A stretch of DNA of 64,000 bases from Sutcliffiella sp. FSL R7-0096 (GTDB lineage: Bacteria > Bacillota > Bacilli > Bacillales > Bacillaceae_I), in NCBI RefSeq assembly GCF_038595065.1, contig NZ_CP152003.1, positions 3,390,001 to 3,454,000 on the forward strand, read 5' to 3'. Under the pieces are notes generated by a model, which did no database searches, was not told where the DNA came from, and was given only the letters and a program-made list of their open reading frames with translations. Positions 52,679 through 63,342 of the stretch are shown one piece after another (position 1 is the first letter of the stretch; each line of letters begins with the position of its first letter). A program made the translations under genes and the position numbers.

Positions 52679-54999
52679 TTTTTCTCTCCTGCTAATGCGT
52701 GTTCTAACACTTGATCTAAATGTGATACTAAAACAAACGTTAAATCTTCTCGCACACTTTCTGGAATATCATCCAAATCTTTTTCGTTCTCTTTAGGTAG
52801 TATAACCTTTTTCAGGCCTGCACGGTGAGCGCTTAAGGATTTCTCCTTCAATCCGCCAATCGGCAATACACGTCCTCTTAAGGTGATTTCCCCTGTCATG
52901 CCAACATCTCGTCTTACCGGTCTACCGGTAAGCGCTGAAATGAGTGCGGTTGCCATCGTAATACCTGCTGATGGTCCGTCTTTTGGAACGGCACCTTCTG
53001 GGACATGTATATGGATATCATTCTTCTCGTTAAAATCAGGATCAATATTCAACTCGTTCGCCCGTGAACGGATGAAGCTGAATGCCGCATGGGCAGACTC
53101 TTTCATGACGTCTCCAAGCTTACCGGTCAACATCAGTTTCCCTTTACCAGGGGATAAGGATACTTCAATGGACAGTGTATCTCCTCCCACCGTTGTATAT
53201 GCAAGGCCTGTTGCCACCCCAACTTGGTCTTCCACCTCGGCCTGTCCGTATCGAAACTTAGGCTTGCCAAGGAATTCCGCCAGATTCTTGTCGGTAATAA
53301 CCACACGCTTTTTCTCACCGGAAACGATGATCTTTGCAGCTTTTCTGCAAATGGAGGCAAGCTGCCTTTCCAAACTACGTACACCTGCTTCACGAGTATG
53401 GTAGCGGATGATGGACATTAACGCTTCGTCCCTGATTTGCAGCAAGTTCTTCTGAAGACCGTGCTCCTTCGCTTGGCGCGGAAGCAAGTGGTCTTTTCCA
53501 ATATTCAATTTCTCAATCTCTGTGTAACCGGCAATCGTGATGATTTCCATGCGATCACGTAACGGTCCAGGGATTGTGGCTAAGTTGTTCGCCGTTGCGA
53601 TGAACATAACATTTGATAGGTCATATGGCTCTTCAATATAGTGATCACTGAAATTGAAGTTCTGTTCAGGGTCCAGTACTTCCAAAAGTGCAGAAGAAGG
53701 ATCTCCCCTGAAATCATTAGACATCTTATCTATTTCATCTAAAAGAAAGACCGGATTGATGGTTCCCGCTTTTTTCATCCCTTGGATGATACGACCAGGC
53801 ATCGCCCCTACATAGGTTCTGCGGTGACCGCGGATTTCTGATTCGTCCCTCACCCCGCCTAAGGATACACGGACAAATTTTCGGTCCAGGGACTTTGCGA
53901 TGGAACGTGCAAGGGAGGTTTTCCCCACTCCTGGAGGTCCTGCCAGACAGAGGATCGGTCCTTTGAGGGATTTCGTCAGCTGCTGTACTGCCAGATATTC
54001 AAGTACACGTTCTTTGACCTTTTCCAATCCGAAGTGGTCTTCATTCAGAATCTCTTCTGCGCGGATGATATTAAGCTGGTCTTCTGTCGCTTCCGTCCAC
54101 GGAAGGTTCAATAGCCAGTCAATATAGTTGCGGATAACAGAGCTTTCTGCGGAACTGGATGGAATTTTCTCATAGCGGTCGATTTCTTTCAATGCAATTT
54201 TCTTCACATTTTCCGGCATTCCGATACTTTCCAATTTCTCCTTGAGGTCTTGGATTTCTCCACCTTTTCCTTCTTTATCCCCAAGCTCCTTCTGAATCGC
54301 TTTCATCTGCTCGCGAAGGTAGTATTCCTTTTGTGTGCGTTCCATGGAACGCTTCACACGCAACCCAATTTTCTTTTCCAGCTGAAGCACTTCTTTTTCA
54401 TTATTTACATGCTTGATAACCTTGTTCAGACGCTCTTTGACATCCCTTGTTTCCAAGATGTCCTGCTTTTCCTTCATGTTGACAGGCAAATGAGAGGTGA
54501 TGATATCCGCCATACGGCCAGGCTCTGTTATATCAGATACCGTATGATACGTCTCAATCGTCGTCTTTTTGGACAGCTTTGTATATGTATGAAAATAGTC
54601 CAGCAATGTTCTCATCAACGCTTCGTCTTCCGGATCTTTCACTTCGGTATCCGGATACGTCAGAAGTTTGGCTTCCCAGTGCGTATCCTTTTCGATGAAC
54701 TCTTCTATTTTCGCACGCTCTAGCCCTTCCACCAAAACACGGACCGTTCCATTTGGAAGCTTTAACATTTGTTTTACCTTTGTCAAAGTACCCCATTCAT
54801 ATAGGTCATCCTTTGTTGGATTGTCCGTTCCCACTTCCTTTTGGGTAGAAAGAACGACAATATCGTCTCCAAGCATCGCTTGTTCTAACGCTTCTATCGA
54901 CTTTTCCCTTCCGACATCTAAATGTAAAACCATTGTCGGAAAGACCATTAGTCCTCTTAACGGCAATAATGGAACATGATATTCCTTATTTGTTGCCAT
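52675..54999 (-). CDS. lonA: ATP-dependent protease LonA
   Basis: Soluble Lon protease that degrades damaged and regulatory proteins. The 774-residue protein has the N-terminal substrate domain ([20 protein letters not shown]), Walker [19 protein letters not shown], sensor and arginine regions, and the catalytic Ser in [15 protein letters not shown] with the Lys further on in [14 protein letters not shown]. No obvious CtsR operator was seen upstream. Upstream lies an array of R1 elements that separates it from lonB. Confidence 0.98.
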   Translation of the reverse strand: MATNKEYHVPLLPLRGLMVFPTMVLHLDVGREKSIEALEQAMLGDDIVVLSTQKEVGTDNPTKDDLYEWGTLTKVKQMLKLPNGTVRVLVEGLERAKIEEFIEKDTHWEAKLLTYPDTEVKDPEDEALMRTLLDYFHTYTKLSKKTTIETYHTVSDITEPGRMADIITSHLPVNMKEKQDILETRDVKERLNKVIKHVNNEKEVLQLEKKIGLRVKRSMERTQKEYYLREQMKAIQKELGDKEGKGGEIQDLKEKLESIGMPENVKKIALKEIDRYEKIPSSSAESSVIRNYIDWLLNLPWTEATEDQLNIIRAEEILNEDHFGLEKVKERVLEYLAVQQLTKSLKGPILCLAGPPGVGKTSLARSIAKSLDRKFVRVSLGGVRDESEIRGHRRTYVGAMPGRIIQGMKKAGTINPVFLLDEIDKMSNDFRGDPSSALLEVLDPEQNFNFSDHYIEEPYDLSNVMFIATANNLATIPGPLRDRMEIITIAGYTEIEKLNIGKDHLLPRQAKEHGLQKNLLQIRDEALMSIIRYHTREAGVRSLERQLASICRKAAKIIVSGEKKRVVITDKNLAEFLGKPKFRYGQAEVEDQVGVATGLAYTTVGGDTLSIEVSLSPGKGKLMLTGKLGDVMKESAHAAFSFIRSRANELNIDPDFNEKNDIHIHVPEGAVPKDGPSAGITMATALISALTGRPVRRDVGMTGEITLRGRVLPIGGLKEKSLSAHRAGLKKVILPKENEKDLDDIPESVREDLTFVLVSHLDQVLEHALAGEKK

Positions 55000-55140
55000 G
55001 GTAACACCCCCGTACGCTCTTCCTTTGTGTATCTTTGTTCAATTCTATCCTAATTAAATAGCCCTGTCTAATCAAAGAGACAGTTTGGATTGTAAAAGAG
55101 TTTTGTTCTATTATCTTTTACAAATTTGCCTCGATTAATA

Positions 55141-55320
55141 AGGCTCTTTTCGTAAACTTTGTTTCTTTTACGCACTTTTGAACCAACCGTTATCTACTTT
55201 TTGGTCGTGCTCTTTTCCCTGCACGACAAAATATTTTATGTGCATATCTAGAGTTGGTATGCAGTAAAAAGTCCAATTGCCGACTTTTTACTCGTGAATA
55301 GCAACAATCTTAGAGAAATG
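55141..55320 (+). repeat. R1 element copy 4a (left half of a tandem pair)
   Basis: Starts AGGCTCTTTTCGTAAACTTT next to the flank ATTAATA. Has the internal GTCGTGCTCTTTTCCCTGC and GTAAAAAGTCC motifs, and its right end CAATCTTAGAGAAA runs directly into the next copy without the terminal GAGCCT. Confidence 0.85.
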
Positions 55321-55514
55321 CTGTTTTCGTAAACTTTGTTGCTAATACGTATTTTTAAACCATTCGTAATATTACTTACTGTCGTGCTCTTTTCGCTGGA
55401 ACACTAATTATATTTCATGCATATTGAGACTACCCAGCTGTAAAAAGTCCAATTGCCGACTTTTTACTAGTGAATAGCAACAATCTTTGAGAAAAGAGCC
55501 TTGAGAAAAGAGCT
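55321..55514 (+). repeat. R1 element copy 4b (right half of a tandem pair)
   Basis: Starts with a degenerate end CTGTTTTCGTAAACTTTGTTGCT and ends TTTGAGAAAAGAGCC followed by a repeated TTGAGAAAAGAGCT, then ATTAATA. The doubled right end suggests insertion of one copy into the end of another. With 4a it explains most of the 624-base gap between lonA and lonB. Confidence 0.82.
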
Positions 55515-55593
55515 ATTAATAAAGAAACCGGTAGTAAAAATTTTACCTTTTTCACGTGGCAAGTGCAATGAGTAAGCTTTCACAATATGTAAA

Positions 55594-55622
55594 CAGGCAG
55601 ACCATACAAGGCCTGCCTATCC
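55594..55622 (-). terminator. lonB terminator
   Basis: Stem AGGCAG/CTGCCT with a GC-containing loop on the minus strand, followed by GTTTAC. A moderate terminator. Confidence 0.6.
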
Positions 55623-55623
55623 T

Positions 55624-57309
55624 TTACATGGATTCTGTTTTAGGAATACTGATCGGAGCCTGAAGGATTGTATCAAAGCTCGTTTCAGAGATTTTTTCTC
55701 TCACTAATGCCAAATCCAATACCTCTTGGAACTCTTTTACCGGAATGACCTCAATCCCGTCGATTTCCTTAATAATCGACTGCATATTATCTGCCGGAAT
55801 GATGACCCTTTCCGCTCCGGCCTGTTTGGCAGCCTTAATTTTCGGAATCACACCACCGATTGGCTTAACAGTTCCATGTATACTGATTTCCCCTGTCATG
55901 GCCACTAGATTACATACTGGTATTTTGAAAATGGCAGAGTAGATGCCCGTTGCCATCGCTATTCCAGCTGAAGGCCCATCAATTGGGATCCCACCAGGAA
56001 AATTGACATGTATATCGTAATCAGCTGCAGGCACTCCGAGTTTTCTTAAAACAGTGATAACGTTTTCCACAGACCCTTTAGCCATACTCTTTCTGCGGAT
56101 AGACTTTCCTCCTTGATTGCCCATGCTTTCCTCTTCCACGATTCCCGTGATGTTCACCGTTCCTTTTTTCTCTTCTGTCGGAATCGCTGTCACCTCTATT
56201 TCAAGCAGAGCTCCGGAGTTTGGTCCAAATACAGCAAGACCATTAACAAGTCCTGGTTGCGCGGCCTCTTTGATTTTGTTCTCATATTTTGGCGCCAATT
56301 GACTAGAGTGGATCACCCATTCGATGTCTGCCACCTTAACTGTATCCCGGTCTTCGGTGATGGCCAGTCCACATGCAATTTGCATCATATTTACCACTTC
56401 TCGCCCGTTCCTGGTATAGGACGCAAGCAGGCTTATTCCTTCTTCTTCGACCATCATATTGATCTTCGAAGCTGCATTCCTTGCGACTGATTCCAGCTCT
56501 TCCTGATCAAGCTCCCGGAAGAAAACCTCCATGCACCTTGATCTGATTGCCGGTGGGATTTCATTTGGTGTTCTTGTTGTCGCTCCGACAAGGCGGAAAT
56601 CAGCAGGAAGGCCATTCTGGAAAATATCATGGATATGTGTAGGGATTTGGTTATTTTCTTCGCTGTAGTACGCGCTATCTAAGTACACTTTCCGGTCTTC
56701 CAACACTTTAAGTAATTTGTTCATTTGGATGGAGTGAAGTTCCCCGATTTCATCAATGAAGAGCATCCCTCCATGCGCATGTGTTACAGCTCCCTGCTTA
56801 GGTTGGGGAATCCCCGCCTGCCCCATCGCTCCTGCACCTTGATAGATTGGATCATGTACCGAACCAATTAATGGATCCGCGATGCCTCTCTCATCAAATC
56901 GTGCAGTGGTAGCATCCAATTCAATAAAAACAGCAGAGCCCCTGAATGGAGATTTTGGATTCTTTTTTGCTTCTTCAAGAACGAGCCTTGCTGCTGCGGT
57001 TTTCCCAACTCCCGGCGGCCCATAGATGATGACATGCTGGGGGTTTGGTCCACAAATGGCAGCTTTTAATGCCTTAATACCATCCTCTTGCCCGACAATC
57101 TCTTTGAAGCTTGTGGGCCTAACTTTTTCCGCAAGTGGTTCAGACAATGAAATACTTCTCATTTTTCTCAGTTGTTCCATTTCCTTTTTTGATTCTTTAT
57201 CAATCGTCACTTTTTGCGTCCGTTGGTTCTTGAGCAAGTTCCAGAAATAAAGCCCGATGATGACCCCGAAGAAAAGCTGTATGAACAGTGCTATACCTGT
57301 AAAAGACAT
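55624..57309 (-). CDS. lonB: ATP-dependent protease LonB (sporulation-type)
   Basis: A membrane-linked Lon homologue; in B. subtilis it is forespore-specific under sigma-F. The 561-residue protein has an N-terminal hydrophobic segment (IALFIQLFFGVIIGLYFW), Walker [20 protein letters not shown], Walker B MLFIDEIGELHSIQMNKLLK, and the proteolytic PIDGPSAGIAMATGIYS plus PIGGVIPKIKAAKQAG. It lacks the large N-terminal Lon domain. Order clpX-lonB-lonA is conserved. Confidence 0.95.
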   Translation of the reverse strand: MSFTGIALFIQLFFGVIIGLYFWNLLKNQRTQKVTIDKESKKEMEQLRKMRSISLSEPLAEKVRPTSFKEIVGQEDGIKALKAAICGPNPQHVIIYGPPGVGKTAAARLVLEEAKKNPKSPFRGSAVFIELDATTARFDERGIADPLIGSVHDPIYQGAGAMGQAGIPQPKQGAVTHAHGGMLFIDEIGELHSIQMNKLLKVLEDRKVYLDSAYYSEENNQIPTHIHDIFQNGLPADFRLVGATTRTPNEIPPAIRSRCMEVFFRELDQEELESVARNAASKINMMVEEEGISLLASYTRNGREVVNMMQIACGLAITEDRDTVKVADIEWVIHSSQLAPKYENKIKEAAQPGLVNGLAVFGPNSGALLEIEVTAIPTEEKKGTVNITGIVEEESMGNQGGKSIRRKSMAKGSVENVITVLRKLGVPAADYDIHVNFPGGIPIDGPSAGIAMATGIYSAIFKIPVCNLVAMTGEISIHGTVKPIGGVIPKIKAAKQAGAERVIIPADNMQSIIKEIDGIEVIPVKEFQEVLDLALVREKISETSFDTILQAPISIPKTESM

Positions 57310-57504
57310 AGAAACCCTCCTGCATTCTTGATGTGATTATATGGTAGTATCTCCGCGGGAAGGGGGAATAATCCAATAAAAAATATTTGGTTAAAATAGG
57401 CTCCACACGAAAAGATTGGAGGGTATAACACGTTTTCTGAAAATAAGAAATATGAAACTTGTTCTGGTATCTCTTCGTAATAATATAAAAGGAGGCGAAA
57501 ACCT

Positions 57505-58074
57505 ATGACAGAGCCAACTTTCACCCTCCCACTACTAACACATTCTTCTAAACCAATACCAATCCTGGACTCAACTGGACACCAAGTCGCATCTTTTAAC
57601 CGTACATACAGAAAAAAGTGGGTAGAAATTATGTCAAAGTTGCCAATCCCGATCCTCTCAGAAGGTGTACAAGCTTTTTTCGAAAAAAAAGATTTGATTG
57701 GAGTTTCACATATTGGAGAAGCGATCAAAGTAGAGGAGCGTACATTTAAAGAGAACCTCTTTAAACCAAAATGGGATGTTCACTATACTACAAGCCCGGG
57801 AGGAGAAGAAACCTATTTCTTTCAAGATGTTACTAAAATCAAAACCCACGGACGGTTTATTTACAAAAGAAACGAACGAAAATTCATTCTTGAAAAAAAC
57901 ATTCTGGACGGTACTACGTACATAAAAGAAGAAGGGATTTTACTAACTGAAATCACTAGGGTAAAATCATTTCCAAGACCAACCTATATCGTTAAATCTC
58001 CGGAAGAGTGTCCCATTTCATTACTGGAAATTGCTGTCCTACATCAAATATGCCATCTTCAATTAAAGGATTGA
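57505..58074 (+). CDS. Small protein of unknown function, tubby/LURP-one-like pattern
   Basis: A 189-residue soluble protein on the plus strand between clpX and lonB, both on the other strand. AAAAGGAGG precedes the ATG and a terminator follows, so it is a real gene. The middle has alternating hydrophobic strands (KWDVHYTTSPGGEETYFFQD, KIKTHGRFIYKRNERKFILE) that suggest a beta-rich, possibly tubby/LURP-one-like fold. This is a guess from pattern. No catalytic motif, signal or membrane segment is seen. Confidence 0.75.
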   Translation: MTEPTFTLPLLTHSSKPIPILDSTGHQVASFNRTYRKKWVEIMSKLPIPILSEGVQAFFEKKDLIGVSHIGEAIKVEERTFKENLFKPKWDVHYTTSPGGEETYFFQDVTKIKTHGRFIYKRNERKFILEKNILDGTTYIKEEGILLTEITRVKSFPRPTYIVKSPEECPISLLEIAVLHQICHLQLKD

Positions 58075-58097
58075 TATTTAAACGAACAACCAAACTC

Positions 58098-58132
58098 AAA
58101 AGAGCACTCTCCCTTAAAGGAAAGTGCTCTTT
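58098..58132. terminator. Terminator between the unknown gene and clpX
   Basis: Stem AAAGAGCACTCTCC/GGAAAGTGCTCTTT, nearly perfect, usable for both converging genes. Confidence 0.85.
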
Positions 58133-58142
58133 GTCGTTCATA

Positions 58143-59411
58143 TTATGCTGAAGTCTTTTCGTCTTCTTTCAACTCAGACCCATCGTCTAAAATTAATTTC
58201 GGTGCAACATTATCCGCAACTGTTTCAGCAGTTATCACACATTTCTTGATATCCTCACGAGAAGGAAGCTCATACATAACATCAAGCATAAGTCCCTCAA
58301 TGATAGATCGTAATCCACGTGCACCAGTTTTTCTTTCGATCGCTTTTTTCGCAATCTCGGATAATGCGCCTTCTTCAAACTCAAGTTCCACATTATCAAG
58401 ATCAAGCATCTTTTGATATTGTTTCACAAGTGCATTTTTAGGCTTTGTAAGGATTTCAATTAAAGCATCCTCATCAAGCGGCATTAAGCTTGCTGTAACA
58501 GGAAGACGCCCGATGAATTCTGGAATCAAACCGAAACGAAGTAAATCTTCCGGCAATACTTTTCCAAGCAATTCTTTTTGCTCCAAGTCATCCGCTTTTG
58601 TTTCAGCAGTGCCGAAGCCGATAACTTTCTTACCTAGACGGCGTTTGATGATTTGTTCGATCCCATCAAATGCACCACCGCAAATAAATAGGATGTTCGT
58701 CGTATCGATTTGAATAAATTCTTGATGTGGGTGCTTACGACCACCTTGAGGAGGAACGCTTGCAACAGTACCTTCAAGAATCTTCAATAGCGCCTGCTGT
58801 ACACCTTCCCCAGACACATCACGAGTGATGGACGGATTTTCAGATTTACGAGCTACTTTATCAATTTCATCGATGTAGATGATTCCTTTTTCGGCTTTTT
58901 CCACATCATAATCAGCAGCTTGGATCAGCTTTAAAAGAATGTTTTCAACATCTTCCCCAACATAACCAGCTTCTGTTAAGGAAGTAGCATCCGCAATGGC
59001 GAACGGCACATTCAGAATTCTTGCAAGTGTTTGAGCAAGGAGAGTTTTACCGCTACCAGTTGGTCCGATCATAGCTATATTACTCTTTGCAAGTTCTACA
59101 TCATCAATCTTACTGTTGGAGTTAATTCGCTTGTAGTGGTTATATACCGCTACAGATAAAGATTTCTTCGCAGACTCCTGACCAATAACATATTCGTCTA
59201 AAATATCGCGAATTTCTTTTGGTTTTGGAACGTCTTTGAATTCTACTTCTTCCTCTGTACCCAACTCTTCTTCTACGATTTCCGTACAAAGTTCAATACA
59301 TTCATCACATATGTATACGCCTGGACCTGCTACAAGTTTACGAACTTGATCTTGTGTCTTTCCACAGAAAGAACACTTTAATTGTCCTTTTTCGTCATTA
59401 AATTTAAACAA
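58143..59411 (-). CDS. clpX: ClpX unfoldase subunit of ClpXP
   Basis: AAA+ unfoldase that feeds substrates to ClpP. The 422-residue protein has the N-terminal zinc domain with CSFCGK and CDECIELC, Walker [18 protein letters not shown], Walker [13 protein letters not shown], the pore loop [10 protein letters not shown] and the IGF-type ClpP-binding loop ([10 protein letters not shown]). ClpP itself is not in this window. It follows tig at a distance, as in other Bacillus, with a 469-base gap that holds an R2 copy and the tig terminator. Confidence 0.98.
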   Translation of the reverse strand: MFKFNDEKGQLKCSFCGKTQDQVRKLVAGPGVYICDECIELCTEIVEEELGTEEEVEFKDVPKPKEIRDILDEYVIGQESAKKSLSVAVYNHYKRINSNSKIDDVELAKSNIAMIGPTGSGKTLLAQTLARILNVPFAIADATSLTEAGYVGEDVENILLKLIQAADYDVEKAEKGIIYIDEIDKVARKSENPSITRDVSGEGVQQALLKILEGTVASVPPQGGRKHPHQEFIQIDTTNILFICGGAFDGIEQIIKRRLGKKVIGFGTAETKADDLEQKELLGKVLPEDLLRFGLIPEFIGRLPVTASLMPLDEDALIEILTKPKNALVKQYQKMLDLDNVELEFEEGALSEIAKKAIERKTGARGLRSIIEGLMLDVMYELPSREDIKKCVITAETVADNVAPKLILDDGSELKEDEKTSA

Positions 59412-59678
59412 ATTGTTTCACCCCTTATCATTTCTCTCTTTTCCCATCCATCGGCTGGTTTCCTAAAAAATGAGAAAAACTCATCACTTTAAAAAAATAG
59501 TTATGTACTGCATTTTACCACATTTTAGCCTAACATTTCTAATAATAATACTTTGGTTATGTATGGATATTTTAGAAGCTGGGTCCGTACTATTGTATCC
59601 ATGAATTCATTTTACTAACACAGTGATGAATGGAAAAAGCGGAAAACTTTACTTTTAAAAATGATCTGTTTAACACCC

Positions 59679-59775
59679 CTGTTGATTTCCGCACCGGGCT
59701 TCGACAACTTTACATCCCATGAAGAAAATGCGTAGCATTTTCGAGGAGTCTACGCCCTACGCTCCAATCAACAGC
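59679..59775 (+). repeat. R2 GC-rich palindromic element, copy h (shortened)
   Basis: 97 bases bounded by CTGTTGATT and AATCAACAG. The left (GCACCGGGCTTCG) and right (GAGGAGTCTACGCCCTACGCTCC) arms are kept, but the GC-rich centre is replaced by AT-rich sequence (AAAATGCGTAGCATTTT hairpin). It lies between tig and clpX. Confidence 0.78.
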
Positions 59776-59840
59776 TGTAAAACTCTTTGAAGTCATCAAT
59801 ATCCATTAAAGAACTTTAAAAAAGGTCTAGATGGTACAAA

Positions 59841-59873
59841 ACAAGGCACGATCAAGTCGCGCCTTGTCTCTTA
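59841..59873 (-). terminator. tig terminator
   Basis: Stem ACAAGGCGCGA/TCGTGCCTTGT on the minus strand, then TTTTGT, just after tig. Confidence 0.78.
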
Positions 59874-59880
59874 AACTCTA

Positions 59881-61167
59881 TTATGCAACATCTTTGCTGT
59901 TTTCTACAAGGAAATCAATTGCTTTTCTGATTTTCAAATCTTCTTTAAGACCTTCCAAGCTGCCTAATGCTTGCTTGATTTGGTCAACAGACATGTTGTA
60001 CATGCCAGCCATTTTTTCGATTTCTTCGTTTGCTTCTTCATCTGTTACTTCGATGTTTTCAGCTTTGGAGATAGCTTCAAGCGTAAGGTTCATTTTCACA
60101 CGCTTTTCTGCATCTTCTTTCATTTGAGTGCGAAGAGCTTCTTCGTCTTGACCGGAGAACTGGAAGTAAAGCTCCATGTTCATTCCTTGCATTTGAAGGC
60201 GTTGTTCGAATTCACGAACCATGCGGTCTGTTTCAGTTTTAACCATTGCTTCAGGAACTTCCACTTCTGCGTTAGCAGCAGCTTTGTCCACTAGCGTGTC
60301 GCGAAGGTGGTTGTCAGCTTCTGTTTTCTTCGCTTCTTCAAGGCGAGCTTTTGTTTTAGCTTTAAGCTCTTCAAGCGTTTCAACTTCTTCGTCTACATCT
60401 TTCGCGAACTCATCGTCAAGTGCAGGAAGTTCTTTTGTTTTGATTTCGTGTACAGTCACTTTGAAAACTGCAGGCTTACCAGCAAGCTCTTCAGCGTGGT
60501 ATTCTTCAGGGAAAGAAACTTCTACTTCTTTCTCCGCTCCAGCTGCAAGTCCTACTAATTGCTCTTCGAAACCTGGGATGAACGTATTAGAACCGATTTC
60601 TAAAGAATAGTTCTCCGCTTTTCCACCTTCGAATGCTTCGCCGTTAACGAATCCTTCAAAGTCCATAACAACTGTATCGCCGTTCTCTACAGTTCCTTCT
60701 TCTTTAACAACAAGCTCAGCTTGACGCTCTTGAAGGCCTTTCAAGTCAGCTTCCACGTCTTCGTCAGTAACATTAGCGTCTAAACGCTCCACTTCTAATC
60801 CTTTGTATTCGCCAAGTTTAACTTCAGGCTTCACGATAACTTTAGCAGTGAATACAAGCTTTTCGTTTTTAGCGATTGTTTCGATGTCGATTTCTGGTTG
60901 ATCAACAGGCTCGATTCCAGTTTCAACAACTGCGTTAGAGTATGCAGTTGGAAGAATGATATCAAGAGCATCTTGGTATAGGGATTCTACACCAAAACGT
61001 TGTTCGAACATTCCACGAGGAATTTTCCCTTTACGGAAACCTGGTACGTTTACTTTAGTTACTACTTTTTTGAATGCAGCGTCAAGACCTTTGTTAACAG
61101 TGTCAGCATCCACTTCAACCGTTAATACGCCTTGATTACCTTCTAACTTTTCCCATTTAGCAGACAT
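59881..61167 (-). CDS. tig: Trigger factor
   Basis: Ribosome-associated chaperone and peptidyl-prolyl isomerase. The 428-residue protein has the ribosome-binding N-terminal domain ([20 protein letters not shown], the GFRxGxxP motif), the FKBP-like domain ([20 protein letters not shown]), and a helical C-terminal chaperone domain. ATG 61167 ([15 protein letters not shown]) is chosen: GGAGGG stands six bases upstream. A reading 24 codons longer has no support. Confidence 0.98.
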   Translation of the reverse strand: MSAKWEKLEGNQGVLTVEVDADTVNKGLDAAFKKVVTKVNVPGFRKGKIPRGMFEQRFGVESLYQDALDIILPTAYSNAVVETGIEPVDQPEIDIETIAKNEKLVFTAKVIVKPEVKLGEYKGLEVERLDANVTDEDVEADLKGLQERQAELVVKEEGTVENGDTVVMDFEGFVNGEAFEGGKAENYSLEIGSNTFIPGFEEQLVGLAAGAEKEVEVSFPEEYHAEELAGKPAVFKVTVHEIKTKELPALDDEFAKDVDEEVETLEELKAKTKARLEEAKKTEADNHLRDTLVDKAAANAEVEVPEAMVKTETDRMVREFEQRLQMQGMNMELYFQFSGQDEEALRTQMKEDAEKRVKMNLTLEAISKAENIEVTDEEANEEIEKMAGMYNMSVDQIKQALGSLEGLKEDLKIRKAIDFLVENSKDVA

Positions 61168-61383
61168 AATTTTCCCTCCAACATCTATTTTCAAAAAAGA
61201 TAATGTTTCGGACACTATCCATTCTGATGAACCACACATGGTGGTTGTTGTTTTCTACAATTTGCTGCAAGTACACAGTCTTAAACACCCCTTAAACAAG
61301 AGGTAATCTAAGAACCTATATCGTATATACAGTTTACAACCCTTACATTATAACATAATCCACGACGAGTTCAACACATAGCC

Positions 61384-62397
61384 TTATAATCGCAAATATG
61401 AAAAATCTTCAAGCTTATTGATCTCCCGTACTGCCGATTTCATTTCTAATGCAGACACATCATATTCCCCTGCCAGTTCCTCATCTGCCACACCTAAACT
61501 AAATAGTTCCACACCCGCACAATGCAGCCCAGCCGCCCATACTTCTGGTTTATCGGGAGTGAAAGGGAAAGGAAATTGAACAGTATGAATACGTACCAGC
61601 ATTTCTTTTAACCCTTCAAAAAGTGTTGGATTATCACTTTCCACTTTGTCTTCCAGTATGGTGATGATCTTGTTTAAGAAAGGATCATTTTCACCGCTCA
61701 TCAAATCTGTTGGAACGATGGTGATCCGTTGACCCATCTTATGCACTTCTGTTTCCTTGTCCCAGCCTTGTTCTATAAGAATATGAAGCAAGAACGTTTT
61801 CAGGACCGGATGCTTTAGTTCATCTACTAAATATTTTTGAATATCAGGGATGAGTGGACGAATATTACGGTGCTTAAACATCTGGATCAACTCATATTGT
61901 TTTTGAACTGTCCCTTCATGTAACAAAAAAACCTCATCTTCTTGGTCGTTTGCTTGACCATAGTCTGGCTCAACCTGATCCGTTTCTTCGGAAGGGAGCA
62001 TTTTTCTGGCAAATTCCAAGAGCTGATAAAAATTTTGTGCATACTGAGCGGGCAATTTATCTTCTTCGAGGATTGCTTCTATTGTCAATTTGACTTCTGC
62101 ATACTCTTTTAATTGAATCAGTATGGTTATGTAAATTTGAAGCACATGAAAATAATCACCGATATCCTCACGCAACATTTTCTTGCAACGATTCTTTGCC
62201 TCTGTCAGTTGACCGAGTTCCATAAAGCAAACAACCATCCCAAGTTCAACTTCCGCATAGGCATAATCATTTTCTCGAGCCTGTTCAAAAAGCTCCAATG
62301 CCTCCGAGAACTTTTTCTCTTTCATGGTTTGCATCGCTTTTTCCAACAGCCTCTGTTTAAGATTCGGAAACTCAACTATCTTTTTTGGTTTTTTCAT
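61384..62397 (-). CDS. ysoA: YsoA-like TPR-repeat protein
   Basis: A 337-residue protein with tetratricopeptide-like helices in the first half (AMQTMKEKKFSEALELFEQA, AEVELGMVVCFMELGQLTEA) and a helical C-terminal half. It matches YsoA in size and in position upstream of tig. No enzymatic motif is seen. The function of YsoA is unknown; TPR repeats point to protein binding. Confidence 0.87.
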   Translation of the reverse strand: MKKPKKIVEFPNLKQRLLEKAMQTMKEKKFSEALELFEQARENDYAYAEVELGMVVCFMELGQLTEAKNRCKKMLREDIGDYFHVLQIYITILIQLKEYAEVKLTIEAILEEDKLPAQYAQNFYQLLEFARKMLPSEETDQVEPDYGQANDQEDEVFLLHEGTVQKQYELIQMFKHRNIRPLIPDIQKYLVDELKHPVLKTFLLHILIEQGWDKETEVHKMGQRITIVPTDLMSGENDPFLNKIITILEDKVESDNPTLFEGLKEMLVRIHTVQFPFPFTPDKPEVWAAGLHCAGVELFSLGVADEELAGEYDVSALEMKSAVREINKLEDFSYLRL

Positions 62398-62506
62398 ATG
62401 TATGTAGCCGTCCTATTTTTATTGTGGAAATATTTGAAACAAGTTTATCAGTGTTTTAAGGGGAGCACAAGTGATAGGGGGGATGGTTATGTTTTAATCG
62501 AAAAAG

Positions 62507-62580
62507 CAAAAACACCATGCAATCATTTTTATCAGCACTCTTTTTAAGAGTATTCATAAAAATGCACATGGTGTTCTTTA
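62507..62580 (-). terminator. Long hairpin downstream of tRNA-Arg
   Basis: AACACCATG/CATGGTGTT outer stem with inner complementary arms (CATTTTTATGA/TGATAAAAATG and ACTCTT/AAGAGT), then Ts on the minus strand. It ends the tRNA transcript. Confidence 0.78.
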
Positions 62581-62587
62581 GGTAAAA

Positions 62588-62664
62588 TGGCGTCCCAGGA
62601 GGGATTCGAACCCCCGACACACGGCTTAGAAGGCCGTTGCTCTATCCAACTGAGCTACTGGGAC
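62588..62664 (-). tRNA. tRNA-Arg (anticodon TCT)
   Basis: A 77-base tRNA including an encoded CCA. Acceptor GTCCCAG pairs with CTGGGAC, D-arm AGCTCAGTTGGATAGAGC, anticodon loop CTTCTAA with anticodon TCT (reads AGA/AGG), and T-arm GGGGGTTCGAATCCCTC. It lies between ysoA and the phosphodiesterase gene. No other tRNA is seen nearby. Confidence 0.97.
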
Positions 62665-62803
62665 AATATAAAAGACTTGCAATGTATTCCCCGATAAGAA
62701 ATATTTACTAATTATCATCAGCGACAAGATTTATTATATGAGATACATAAATTAAAGTCAACACTTTTTGAAAACTTTCCTCGAATAATTTTAATTCAAT
62801 TAA

Positions 62804-62826
62804 AGAGAGAGGGTTAACCTCTCCCT
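62804..62826 (-). terminator. Terminator of rph-rdgB-phosphodiesterase operon
   Basis: Stem GGGAGAGG/CCCTCTC on the minus strand, then TCTTTAATT, two bases after the phosphodiesterase gene. Confidence 0.75.
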
Positions 62827-62828
62827 TG

Positions 62829-63332
62829 TCACTTATCAAATGTATGGGAAGAAAGTTTTTCTCCCTTTTCATTATAGTAATGTACAAAATAAGTGGAGTC
62901 TTTTGTATCTAGTATAGCATAGGTCTTGTTGCGTGTCATACGGGGAAGTTCTATGCTGCCCGGATTTATAAATAGGATTCCATCCAGAAACTCGACACCT
63001 GCGATATGCGAATGTCCGAAGCAAACAATATTCGCTTCCTCTTCTTCTGCGGCATATTTTAATGGCAGCAAAGAAGATTTCACTTGATAAAGATGTCCAT
63101 GTGTAGCAAAAAGTCGGTTGTTGGAAAATTCCTTGGTTAATTGTTGAGGATAATCATCATCATAATCGCAGTTTCCTCTTACACCATAAAAGCCTTTCAT
63201 TTCTTCACATGCCGATGGGAGTTCAGAATCACCACAATGGATGAAAAGGTCCACTTCCCCTTGATGACGGGCCTTTATTTGCCGAAGTACCTCTGCTTGT
63301 CCATGATTGTCACTAACAATTAAAACTTTCAT
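62829..63332 (-). CDS. ysnB: YfcE/YsnB-type metallophosphoesterase
   Basis: A 167-residue metal-dependent phosphodiesterase. Motifs: LIVSDNHGQ, IHCGDSELPS, GNCDYDDDYP, ATHGHLY and CFGHSHIAGVEF, the complete calcineurin-like metal site of the YfcE family. Located right after rdgB with a 10-base gap, as ysnB in B. subtilis. Physiological substrate unknown. Confidence 0.95.
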   Translation of the reverse strand: MKVLIVSDNHGQAEVLRQIKARHQGEVDLFIHCGDSELPSACEEMKGFYGVRGNCDYDDDYPQQLTKEFSNNRLFATHGHLYQVKSSLLPLKYAAEEEEANIVCFGHSHIAGVEFLDGILFINPGSIELPRMTRNKTYAILDTKDSTYFVHYYNEKGEKLSSHTFDK

Positions 63333-63342
63333 GCTTCCACTC

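Noticed and set aside
55000-55130. CtsR operator upstream of lonA
   Set aside because: No GGTCAAA direct repeats found; only a small CTGTCT/AGACAG hairpin is present.
60221-60610. Ser-rich antisense frame within tig
   Set aside because: Shadow of the Glu/Lys/Ala-rich trigger factor coding strand; no start signal.
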